From Streptomyces flaveolus (GTDB lineage Bacteria; Actinomycetota; Actinomycetes; Streptomycetales; Streptomycetaceae): a stretch of 64,000 nucleotides of DNA. The translations under genes were made by a program, and so were the position numbers. A model generated the notes under the pieces. It was not told where the DNA came from and did no database searches. It saw only the letters and a list, made by a program, of their open reading frames with translations. Location of the stretch: NCBI RefSeq assembly GCF_014648815.1, contig NZ_BMRV01000011.1:62001-126000 (forward strand). The letters run 5' to 3'. Below, in pieces: positions 52,473-60,160 of this stretch. How positions within the stretch are numbered: the stretch's first letter is position 1; each line of letters begins with the position of its first letter.

Positions 52473-53784
52473 GCACACGGGGACCGACGCGCAGGCGCTG
52501 GACGAGGTCGTCCGGTTCACCTCCGGCCTCATCCGGATCGACACCACCAACCGGGGCGGCGGCGACTGCCGGGAGCGCCCGGCCGCCGAGTACGCCGCCG
52601 AGCGGCTCGCCGAGGCCGGGATCGAGCCCACCCTGCTGGAACGCACCAAGGGCCGGACCAACGTCGTCGCCCGGATCGAGGGCACCGACCCGTCCGCCGA
52701 GGCGCTGCTGGTGCACGGTCACCTGGACGTGGTGCCCGCCGAGGCCGCCGACTGGAGCGTGCACCCCTTCTCCGGGGAGATCCGCGACGGCGTCGTCTGG
52801 GGGCGCGGCGCGGTCGACATGAAGAACATGGACGCGATGATCCTCGCCGTCGCCCGCACCTGGGCCCGGCAGGGCGTCCGGCCCCGGCGGGACGTGGTCA
52901 TCGCGTTCACCGCGGACGAGGAGGCCAGCGCCGAGGACGGCTCCGGCTTCCTCGCCGACCGGCACGCCGCCCTGTTCGAGGGCTGCACCGAGGGCGTCAG
53001 CGAGTCCGGGGCGTTCACCTTCCACGACGGCGGCGGCCGGCAGATCTACCCGATCGCCGCGGGCGAGCGCGGCACCGGCTGGCTGAAGCTCACCGCGCGC
53101 GGACGGGCCGGACACGGCTCCAAGGTGAACCGGGAGAACGCGGTCACCCGCCTCGCGGCGGCGATCACCCGCATCGGCGAGCACGAGTGGCCGCTGCGGC
53201 TGACCCCGACCGTCGCCGCCGCCCTCACCGAACTCGCCGCCCTGTACGGCATCGACACCGACCTCGACGACGTCGACGCCCTGCTGGACAAGCTCGGACC
53301 GGCCGCCAAGCTGGTCGAGGCCACCGTCCGCAACAGCAGCAACCCGACCATGCTGGACGCCGGATACAAGCTCAACGTCATCCCGGGCCAGGCCGTCGCC
53401 CACGTCGACGGGCGGTTCCTGTACGGCTGCGAGGACGAGTTCCGCGACACCCTCGACCGGCTCACCGGACCGGACGTGGACTGGGAGTTCGCCCACCGCG
53501 AGGTCGCCCTCCAGGCACCGGTGGACTCGCCGACGTTCGCGAGGATGCGGGCGGCCGTCGAGGAGTTCGCCCCCGAGGGACATGTGGTGCCGTACTGCAT
53601 GTCCGGCGGCACGGACGCCAAGCAGTTCTCGCGGCTCGGCATCACCGGCTACGGGTTCGCGCCGCTGAAGCTGCCGGAGGGCTTCGACTACCAGGCCCTG
53701 TTCCACGGCGTCGACGAACGCGTTCCCGTCGAGGCGCTGCACTTCGGTGTCCGCGTCCTCGACCGGTTCCTGCGCACCGCCTAG
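52465..53784 (+). CDS. M20/M25/M40 family zinc peptidase
   Basis: A 439-residue dizinc exopeptidase: LLVHGHLDVVPAEA (first ligand His), WGRGAVDMKNMDA (bridging Asp), FTADEEASAEDG (Glu catalytic base and ligand), a dimerisation lid (LTARGRAGHGSKVNRENAV) and YCMSGGTDAKQFS near the end. Cleaves N-acyl amino acids or dipeptides. Overlaps the M55 gene by 8 bases: one operon. Confidence 0.9.
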   Translation: MAEHTGTDAQALDEVVRFTSGLIRIDTTNRGGGDCRERPAAEYAAERLAEAGIEPTLLERTKGRTNVVARIEGTDPSAEALLVHGHLDVVPAEAADWSVHPFSGEIRDGVVWGRGAVDMKNMDAMILAVARTWARQGVRPRRDVVIAFTADEEASAEDGSGFLADRHAALFEGCTEGVSESGAFTFHDGGGRQIYPIAAGERGTGWLKLTARGRAGHGSKVNRENAVTRLAAAITRIGEHEWPLRLTPTVAAALTELAALYGIDTDLDDVDALLDKLGPAAKLVEATVRNSSNPTMLDAGYKLNVIPGQAVAHVDGRFLYGCEDEFRDTLDRLTGPDVDWEFAHREVALQAPVDSPTFARMRAAVEEFAPEGHVVPYCMSGGTDAKQFSRLGITGYGFAPLKLPEGFDYQALFHGVDERVPVEALHFGVRVLDRFLRTA

Positions 53785-53814
53785 CGCCCGCTCGACAAGG
53801 CTCTGGAGGAGAAG

Positions 53815-55782
53815 TTGGGGGAGTCAGTGCAGACTCTGGCGTACGGATCGTGGCCCTCGCCGATCGACGCGGCGCTCGCCGCCGCGCACGACGGGCGGCC
53901 CGAGGACGTGGGGTTCGTCGGCGACGAGGTGTGGTGGACGGCGCCCAGACCCACCGAGGGCGGCCGGCGCACCCTGGTCCGGCGGCACCCGGACGGCACC
54001 GAGGAACCGGTGCTGCCCGCGCCGTGGAATGTGCGCAGCCGCGTCATCGAGTACGGCGGCCGTCCCTGGGCCGCGCTCACGGCCCCCGACGGGCCGCTGG
54101 TGGTCTTCGTGAACTTCGCCGACCAGCGGCTGTACGCCTACGAGCCGGGCGGCGCCGGGCCGCGTCCGCTGACCCCCGTCTCCCCGGTGGGCGGCGGGCT
54201 GCGCTGGGCGGAGCCGCAGCCGCGCCCCGAACGCGGCGAGGTGTGGTGCGTGCTGGAGGAGTTCACCGGCGACGGACCGAGCGACGTGCGCCGGGTCCTG
54301 GCGGCGGTTCCGCTGGACGGATCGGCGGCCGACGACCGGGGAGCGGTACGTGAACTCACCGACGAACGGCACCGGTTCGTCACCGGGCCGCGCGTCTCGC
54401 CCGACGGGCGGCGCGCCGCCTGGCTCGCCTGGGACCATCCGCGCATGCCCTGGGACGGCACCGAGCTGATCGTCGCCGACATCGGCCCCGAGGGCACGTT
54501 CCGGGACGCCCGGACCGTCGCCGGCGGCCCCGAGGAGTCGATCGCCCAGGCCGACTGGGCCCCCGACGGCGCCCTGCTGTACGCCTCCGACCGCACCGGC
54601 TGGTGGAACCTGTACCGCGACGGGCGACCGCTGTGCACCCGCGAGGAGGAGTTCGGCGGGCCGCTGTGGAAGCTCGGGCAGCGCTGGTTCGCGCCGCTGG
54701 ACAGCGGCCTGATCGCCGTCCTGCACGGCCGCGGCGCCGCCGCCCTCGGCATACTCGACCCGGAGACCGGCGAGGTCGTCGACGCGGCCGGCTCCTGGAC
54801 CGAGTTCGCGGCCACCCTCGCCGCGCACGGCGAGCGGGTGGTGTCCGTCGGCGCCGGTCCGCGCAGCGGCTACGAGGTGGTGGAGCTGGACACGCGCACC
54901 GGCCGGGCCCGAGTGATCGGCGCCCCGCACGCCGACGCCGTGGACCCCGCGCACTACCCCGAACCGCGGATCCGCACCTTCACCGGCCCCGGCGGACGCG
55001 ACATCCACGCGCACGTCTACCCGCCGCAGCACCCCGCCTGCGCCGCCCCCGACGGCGAACTGCCGCCGTACGTGATCTGGGCGCACGGCGGCCCCACCAG
55101 CCGGTCACCCCTGGTGCTGGACCTGGAGATCGCCTACTTCACCTCGCGCGGCATCGGTGTCGCGGAGGTCAACTACGGCGGCTCGACGGGACACGGCCGG
55201 GAGTACCGCAACCGGCTGCGCGAGCAGTGGGGCGTCGTCGACGTCGAGGACTGCGCGGCCGTCGCCCTGGCCCTCGCCGACGAGGGCACCGCGGACCGGG
55301 CACGGCTCGCCGTACGGGGCGGCAGCGCCGGCGGCTGGACGGCGGCCGCGTCGCTCGCCGCCACCGACGTCTACGCCTGCGGCACGGTCATCTACCCGAT
55401 CCTCGACCTGACCGGCTGGGGCACGGGGGAGACCCACGACTTCGAGTCGCAGTACCTGGAGAGCCTGATCGGGCCCCTTGCCGAGGTGCCGGACCGATAC
55501 GCCGAGCGGTCGCCCGCCGAGCACGCCGACCGCGTCACCGCGCCGTTCCTGCTGCTGCAGGGCCTGGACGACGTGATCTGCCCGCCCGTCCAGTGCGAGC
55601 GGTTCCTCGCCCGCATGGCGGGCCGCGGCGTACCGCACGCCTACATCGCCTTCGAGGGAGAGGGACACGGATTCCGCCGGGCGGAGACCATGGTGCGCGT
55701 CCTTGAGGCCGAACTCTCCCTCTACGCACAGGTCTTCGGACTGGACTCGCCCGGCGTCCCGACCCTGGAGCTGACCGAGTGA
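53815..55782 (+). CDS. S9 family (prolyl-oligopeptidase-like) serine peptidase
   Basis: 655 residues: an N-terminal beta-propeller (VTGPRVSPDGRRAAWLAWDHP, ADWAPDGALLYASDRTGWWN) and a C-terminal alpha/beta-hydrolase with Ser504 (RGGSAGGWTAA), Asp in LLLQGLDDVICP and His in EGEGHGFRRAE. Cleaves short peptides or acyl-peptides in the cytosol; no signal peptide. Start TTG 53815 after GGAGGAG; GTG 53827 is an alternative. Third gene of the peptidase operon, overlapping the next start. Confidence 0.88.
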   Translation: MGESVQTLAYGSWPSPIDAALAAAHDGRPEDVGFVGDEVWWTAPRPTEGGRRTLVRRHPDGTEEPVLPAPWNVRSRVIEYGGRPWAALTAPDGPLVVFVNFADQRLYAYEPGGAGPRPLTPVSPVGGGLRWAEPQPRPERGEVWCVLEEFTGDGPSDVRRVLAAVPLDGSAADDRGAVRELTDERHRFVTGPRVSPDGRRAAWLAWDHPRMPWDGTELIVADIGPEGTFRDARTVAGGPEESIAQADWAPDGALLYASDRTGWWNLYRDGRPLCTREEEFGGPLWKLGQRWFAPLDSGLIAVLHGRGAAALGILDPETGEVVDAAGSWTEFAATLAAHGERVVSVGAGPRSGYEVVELDTRTGRARVIGAPHADAVDPAHYPEPRIRTFTGPGGRDIHAHVYPPQHPACAAPDGELPPYVIWAHGGPTSRSPLVLDLEIAYFTSRGIGVAEVNYGGSTGHGREYRNRLREQWGVVDVEDCAAVALALADEGTADRARLAVRGGSAGGWTAAASLAATDVYACGTVIYPILDLTGWGTGETHDFESQYLESLIGPLAEVPDRYAERSPAEHADRVTAPFLLLQGLDDVICPPVQCERFLARMAGRGVPHAYIAFEGEGHGFRRAETMVRVLEAELSLYAQVFGLDSPGVPTLELTE

Positions 55783-56705
55783 AACCCCTGACGCGTCCGT
55801 CCCGGCTCGGGCCGGGCGCCCGTGTCGCCGTCGTCGCGCCCAGCGGACCGGTGCCCGAGGAGCGGTTGCAGGCGGGCCTCGACGTGCTGCGCGGCTGGGA
55901 CCTCGACCCCGTCGTGGCGCCGCACGTCCTGGACCGGCACGCCACCTTCGACTACCTCGCCGGCACCGACGCCGACCGCGCCGCCGACCTCCAGAGCGCC
56001 TGGTGCGACCCGGCCGTGGACGCCGTGCTGTGCGCCCGCGGCGGGTACGGCGTCCAGCGCATGATCGACCTGCTCGACTGGGAGGCGATGCGCGCGGCCG
56101 GACCCAAGGTGCTCGTCGGCTTCAGCGACATCACCTCGCTGCACGAGGCGTTCGCCCGCCGGCTGGGCCTGGTCACGCTGCACGGGCCGATGGCCGCGGG
56201 CATCGACTTCCTCAAGAACGCGCGGGCACAGGACCACCTGAAGGCCACCCTGTTCGCCCCGGAGACGGTCCGCGTCATCGCCTCCGACGGCGGCACACCG
56301 ATGGTGCCCGGCCGCGCGCGGGGCGTCACCCTCGGCGGCTGCCTCGCCCTGCTCGCCGCCGAGCTGGGCACCCCGCACGCCCGGTCCTCCGCCCGCGGCG
56401 GGCTGCTGTGCCTGGAGGACGTGGGGGAGGAGCCGTACCGCCTCGACCGCTACCTCACCCAGCTGCTGCGCGCCGGCTGGCTCGACGGCGTCGCCGGGGT
56501 GCTGCTCGGGTCGTGGGAGCAGTGCGAGCCCGCCGAGCGGCTGCGTCCGATGCTGGCCGACCGCCTCGCCGGTCTCGGGGTGCCGGTCGTGGAGGACTTC
56601 GGTTTCGGCCACTGCGCGGGGGCGCTGACCGTGCCCTTCGGAGTGACGGCGGAACTCGACGCGGACGCGGGCACCTTGACGCTGGACGAACCGGCGCTGC
56701 GCTGA
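55779..56705 (+). CDS. LD-carboxypeptidase (S66, LdcA/MccF family)
   Basis: A 308-residue serine carboxypeptidase that trims D-Ala from murein tetrapeptides, or inactivates microcin-like conjugates in the MccF branch. Seen: GARVAVVAPSGPVPEERLQ, CARGGYGVQRMIDLLDW, the nucleophile LVGFSDITSLHEA with Ser116, LEDVGEEPYRLDRYL (Glu) and FGFGHCAGALTVPFG (His). Start GTG 55779, overlapping the S9 stop (GTGA). Completes a four-gene peptide-recycling operon. Confidence 0.9.
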   Translation: MKPLTRPSRLGPGARVAVVAPSGPVPEERLQAGLDVLRGWDLDPVVAPHVLDRHATFDYLAGTDADRAADLQSAWCDPAVDAVLCARGGYGVQRMIDLLDWEAMRAAGPKVLVGFSDITSLHEAFARRLGLVTLHGPMAAGIDFLKNARAQDHLKATLFAPETVRVIASDGGTPMVPGRARGVTLGGCLALLAAELGTPHARSSARGGLLCLEDVGEEPYRLDRYLTQLLRAGWLDGVAGVLLGSWEQCEPAERLRPMLADRLAGLGVPVVEDFGFGHCAGALTVPFGVTAELDADAGTLTLDEPALR

Positions 56706-56742
56706 CCGGGCACCCCGCCCGGGTGCGTCGTAGAGTGGCGGG

Positions 56743-57294
56743 ATGCCGCACACCGCGTCCCGCCACCTCGCCGAGGGTCCCCGCGTGGGCATACGCCACT
56801 TCACGTACGAGGACGGTGCAGAGTTCACCGCCCGGGTCCGTGAGAGCAAGGACCTGCACCACCCGTGGCTCTTCCCGCCGGACAGCGCCCAGGCCTACGC
56901 CGCCTACGCGTCCCGGCTGATCGAGGACCCGACCAAGGCCGGATTCCTGGTGTGCGAGAAGGACGGCGGCGGCATCGCCGGATTCGTCAACATCAACAAC
57001 ATCGTCGGGGGCGGCTTCCTCAGCGGCGCCCTCGGCTACGGCGCCTTCGCGCACGCGGCGGGCCGCGGCCTGATGCGCGAGGGACTGGGCCTCGTCGTGC
57101 GGTACGCGTTCGGGCCGCTGCGGCTGCACCGACTGGAGATCAACGTGCAGCCGGGCAACGCCGCCTCGATCGCGCTGGCCCGCGCCTGCGGCTTCCACCT
57201 GGAGGGCTTCTCGCCGAAGATGCTCTACATCGACGGGGCCTGGCGCGACCACCAGCGCTGGGCGATCACCGTCGAGACCGCGACTTCCGGTTGA
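56743..57294 (+). CDS. GNAT acetyltransferase, RimJ/RimL type
   Basis: A 183-residue N-acetyltransferase. Seen: VGIRHFTYEDGAEFTARVRE, LGYGAFAHAAGRGLMREGL (acetyl-CoA loop) and LRLHRLEINVQPGNAASIAL followed by CGFHLEGFSPKML, the RimJ/RimL signature (protein N-terminal or small-amine acetylation). Start ATG 56743. Its last 29 bases overlap the end of the oppositely oriented next gene. Confidence 0.87.
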   Translation: MPHTASRHLAEGPRVGIRHFTYEDGAEFTARVRESKDLHHPWLFPPDSAQAYAAYASRLIEDPTKAGFLVCEKDGGGIAGFVNINNIVGGGFLSGALGYGAFAHAAGRGLMREGLGLVVRYAFGPLRLHRLEINVQPGNAASIALARACGFHLEGFSPKMLYIDGAWRDHQRWAITVETATSG

Positions 57295-57613
57295 TCTTCA
57301 TGGTGTCCAGGTCGGTGACCGTCGACCTCAGGTCGCCGAACCCGTAGCCGAGCCCGCGCAGCACCGTCTCCGTCCGGTCCTCGGCGATCGCGCCCGCCAT
57401 CTCCTCGCCGTCCGCCGCGTCCGACACCACGACGAACCGCATCGAGAAGTGCTTCAGCGGCGACGGCTCGTACGACAGCGAGCCCTCCTCGGTGAACCGC
57501 ATGCTCGCCATCCCGTGGTCGGCGGCCTCGGCGAGCAGCCGGGCACGCGCCTGTTCCGTCAACCCCTCCCAGGTGCCCCGGACGATCACCCGGTAGGTGT
57601 GCTGCTCGCTCAT
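57266..57613 (-). CDS. DUF6204-like small protein
   Basis: A 115-residue protein beginning HTYRVIVRGTWEGLTEQARA, with FSMRFVVVSDAAD in the middle and a basic tail; the pattern fits the actinobacterial DUF6204 family of unknown function. Start ATG 57613. It overlaps the GNAT gene tail to tail by 29 bases, so the two 3' ends are mutually antisense. No motif suggests activity. Confidence 0.7.
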   Translation of the reverse strand: MSEQHTYRVIVRGTWEGLTEQARARLLAEAADHGMASMRFTEEGSLSYEPSPLKHFSMRFVVVSDAADGEEMAGAIAEDRTETVLRGLGYGFGDLRSTVTDLDTMKINRKSRSRR

Positions 57614-57760
57614 GTGCCGCTCCTTCGTTCGTACGCCGACCGTCCGACACTAGGCCGCCACCGGCACGGCGCCCAGCGAATTGAACGTGAGCCACGTCGC
57701 GCGAACGTGACCGGCGACGCCCCTGCTCACCGCGCCGGTGAGCGGCTTCCATGGGGGATC

Positions 57761-58160
57761 GTGACGACGATCCGACGTGAGGTACTGACGCTGCCCGCCG
57801 CGCCGCTGGGACCGGACAACCCGCTGAGGGCACGACGGCGAACGGTGGCGGGCGGCGACCGCCGCACTCGGAGGCGAGGCGATCGAGGCGCTGCTCCAGG
57901 CCGGACGCACGGAGGACGCCCGTGCCGTGTGGGAGCGGCCGCCCGAAACGGTCCGCACCCGCGGCCGGTTCCGGCTGACCGAGGCCCAGCTGCTCCACGC
58001 CGAGGGCCGGAGCGCCGAGGCCCGGGCCGTCTACGACGAGGACTTCGAGGTCGCCGACCTGCGGGAGGGCGACGAGAGCATCGGCCGGCTCTGGGCCCGG
58101 CTCACCGACGAGCCGCTCCCGGCACGCTACGACTTCCGGATGCGGCCGGACGGAGGGTGA
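57761..58160 (+). pseudogene. Remnant of a DUF5107/TPR gene (both ends kept, centre deleted, frameshifted)
   Basis: From GTG 57761 the frame reads TTIRREVLTLPAAPLGPDNP, the usual start of large DUF5107 proteins. From about 57840 a different frame reads EALLQAGRTEDARAVW, RFRLTEAQLLHAEGRS and ends LPARYDFRMRP, the usual end of the same proteins. Intact members are many hundreds of residues long. The centre is gone and the two parts are out of frame, so this is a decayed gene. Confidence 0.7.
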
Positions 58161-58198
58161 GCCCCCGCCCGGCCGGCGGTCACTCCGGCGCGCGGGCC

Positions 58199-58546
58199 CT
58201 ACGCGCGCCGGTCCACGTACTCGTACACCGCCCCGTCCGGGTGACGGGCGATCAGGTTGCGGCCCGCGGGCGTGGGCACCGGACCCGCGATGACGTCCGC
58301 GCCCAGCTCGGTCAGGACCCGGTGGGCCTCCTCGACGTCCGTCACGGCGATCGTCGCCGCCACCTTGCGCAGCACCTCGAGCTGGGACTCGGGGCCGCTC
58401 ATCAGCAGGAAGCAGCCGATCGCGGCGACCTGGACGCCACCGCGCTCGAAGCGCAGCGCCGGGCCGCCGGCCAGACCTTCGTAGAAGGGGATCGCCTTGT
58501 CCAGGTCGTCGACACAGATACGCAGTGTGGCTCCCAGAATGTCCAT
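58199..58546 (-). CDS. VOC family protein (glyoxalase-like)
   Basis: A 115-residue single-module vicinal-oxygen-chelate protein: LRICVDDLDKAIPFYEGLAG, a central FERGGVQVAAIGCFLLMSG, AVTDVEEAHRVLTELGADVI and ARHPDGAVYEYVDR at the C-terminus. It would dimerise to form metal sites. Start ATG 58546, few bases of leader and no clear ribosome site. Substrate unknown. Confidence 0.82.
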   Translation of the reverse strand: MDILGATLRICVDDLDKAIPFYEGLAGGPALRFERGGVQVAAIGCFLLMSGPESQLEVLRKVAATIAVTDVEEAHRVLTELGADVIAGPVPTPAGRNLIARHPDGAVYEYVDRRA

Positions 58547-58617
58547 ACGGACGAGCCTAGTTGGCCGCCGCCGGGCGCGGGCCCCATGGACCCGCCGCCC
58601 GCGGGTACCCGCAAGGC

Positions 58618-59118
58618 ATGGACCGCATGGATCACTTGGAACACCTGGACAAGCAACTGGTCGACGAACTGGCGCAGGTGGCACGCGAGACCGTGCGCGA
58701 CGAGCTGCGCGAGCAGACGCGGAAGCAGCGCCGCAAGGCCACGCTCTACGCCGCCTCCGGTGCCGCCGCGCTGTACGCGGGCGCGGCCCTCGCCCTCACC
58801 GTGGGCCTGGCCCTCGCCATCGGCCTGCCCGACTGGGCCGCCGCACTGATCACGGCCGCCCTCCTGGGCGTCGCGGCCTATCTGCTGCGCGGCGCCGCAC
58901 GGCCGCATGCCCCGGGGCCGGGGGCCGTGCCGGGCTCCGGGCACGTCGCCGGCCACGAGCACACCGCCGGCGGCCCCACCACCGCCGCCGCCCCGCCGAA
59001 CGGACTCGGCGTGCCGTACCCGCCCATGCCGCCCACCGCCCCCGCGCCGGGCGGCACCGGCACCGCCGCGCCGCGCCGGGACGACGCCGGCCCCGAGGGG
59101 CCGCACCGCAGCGCCTGA
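58618..59118 (+). CDS. Phage-holin-family (Holin-X/DUF1469-like) membrane protein
   Basis: 166 residues: an amphipathic helix (EHLDKQLVDELAQVARETVR), a basic stretch, two hydrophobic helices (ATLYAASGAAALYAGAAL and LPDWAAALITAALLGVAAYL) and a long Pro/Gly/Ala-rich tail. This is the layout of actinobacterial holin-superfamily proteins, mostly chromosomal and of unknown role. Start ATG 58618. Not evidence of a prophage by itself. Confidence 0.75.
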   Translation: MDRMDHLEHLDKQLVDELAQVARETVRDELREQTRKQRRKATLYAASGAAALYAGAALALTVGLALAIGLPDWAAALITAALLGVAAYLLRGAARPHAPGPGAVPGSGHVAGHEHTAGGPTTAAAPPNGLGVPYPPMPPTAPAPGGTGTAAPRRDDAGPEGPHRSA

Positions 59119-59132
59119 CCGGACCCACGGGA

Positions 59133-59173
59133 ACGGCCGCGCCCCCGGACGGACGGTCCGGGGGCGCGGCCGT
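59133..59173. terminator. Strong bidirectional terminator
   Basis: An 18-bp perfect stem with a 5-base loop (arms 59133-59150 and 59156-59173) between the convergent holin-family and LLM genes. Confidence 0.85.
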
Positions 59174-59194
59174 GCGCGGTCGAGGAGCCGCGGA

Positions 59195-60154
59195 TCAGGT
59201 GTTCTCCTGCAGCTGCGGCAGCACCTTCGTGCGGTAGAAGTCGAAGAAGCCGCGCATGTCGGGGCCGATCTGGTTGACGTAGACGCGGTCGAACCCGGCG
59301 TCGGCGAACTTCCTCAGCTCCGCCACGTGCTCGTCCACGTCCTCGCCGCACACCCGGTTCTCGCGCACCATGTCCTCGGTGACCAGCGTCTGCGCCTGTT
59401 CGAAGTGCTTCGGCGAGGGCAGCACCTGGGCCAGCTCGCCCGGCAGCTGTTCGTTGGCCCACAGCCGGTGCACGGTCCGTACCGCCGCCTCCCGGTCGGT
59501 GTCGTAGCAGACCTTCGTGCCGCCGCTGACCAGCTTGCCGCCGCCCCCGCCCTTGCGGTACTGCTCCACCATCGAGGCGTCCGGCATCATCGTGATGTAG
59601 CCGTCGCCCACCCGGGACGCCAGCTTGGTCGCCGCCGGGCCGAAGCCGGAGATGTCGATCGGGACGGGCTCGTCGGGGACGGTGTAGAGGCGGGCGTTCT
59701 CCACCGTGTAGTGCGTGCCGTGGTGGTTGACCTCCTCACCGGTCAGCAGCCGGCGCATGATGAGGATGGCCTCCTCCAGCATCTCCAGGCGCACGTGCGC
59801 GGCCGGCCACGCGTCACCGAGGATGTGCTCGTTGAGCGCCTCGCCGGTGCCGACGCCGAGCCGGAAGCGGCCCTCGGTCATTACCGCGCTGGTCGCCGCC
59901 GCCTGGGCCACCACCGCCGGGTGGATGCGCACGGTCGGGCAGGTCACCGCCGTCTCGACCGGCAGGGACACGGCCTCGGACAGCGCGCCGATCACCGACC
60001 ACACGAAGGGGCTCTGTCCCTGCTCGTCGTTCCACGGGTGGTAGTGGTCCGAGATCCACAGCGCCTGGAATCCGGCCTGCTCGGCCATGCGGGCCTGCTC
60101 GATCAGCTCCGCGGGACCGTACTGCTCGCATGACCAGTACTCCAAAGCACACAC
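59195..60154 (-). CDS. F420-dependent LLM-class oxidoreductase with replaced N-terminus
   Basis: A 319-residue luciferase-like TIM-barrel protein of the F420-dependent oxidoreductase (glucose-6-phosphate-dehydrogenase-like) subgroup: MAEQAGFQALWISDHYHPW, SPFVWSVIGALSEAV, RFRLGVGTGEALNEHI, LEMLEEAILIMRRLL and GADVGDGYITM-like segments. The body is intact, but the start (GTG 60154, VCALEYWS) is not the family's usual M-x-x-x-GYW opening. It lies 6 bases from the integrase stop, so an inserted element has replaced the promoter and first codons. The gene may be silent or expressed from the element. Confidence 0.82.
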   Translation of the reverse strand: MCALEYWSCEQYGPAELIEQARMAEQAGFQALWISDHYHPWNDEQGQSPFVWSVIGALSEAVSLPVETAVTCPTVRIHPAVVAQAAATSAVMTEGRFRLGVGTGEALNEHILGDAWPAAHVRLEMLEEAILIMRRLLTGEEVNHHGTHYTVENARLYTVPDEPVPIDISGFGPAATKLASRVGDGYITMMPDASMVEQYRKGGGGGKLVSGGTKVCYDTDREAAVRTVHRLWANEQLPGELAQVLPSPKHFEQAQTLVTEDMVRENRVCGEDVDEHVAELRKFADAGFDRVYVNQIGPDMRGFFDFYRTKVLPQLQENT

Positions 60155-60160
60155 GAGAGC

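Noticed and set aside
49332..52685. A 1117-codon minus-strand frame opposite the thioesterase, GNAT, mtnP and M55 genes
   Set aside because: Same artefact: it spans several real genes in opposite orientation, without motifs or ribosome site.
58618..59118. Prophage lysis gene belonging to the right-hand element
   Set aside because: It lies on the chromosomal side of the attachment junction, before the LLM gene, and this holin-superfamily type is common on actinobacterial chromosomes.
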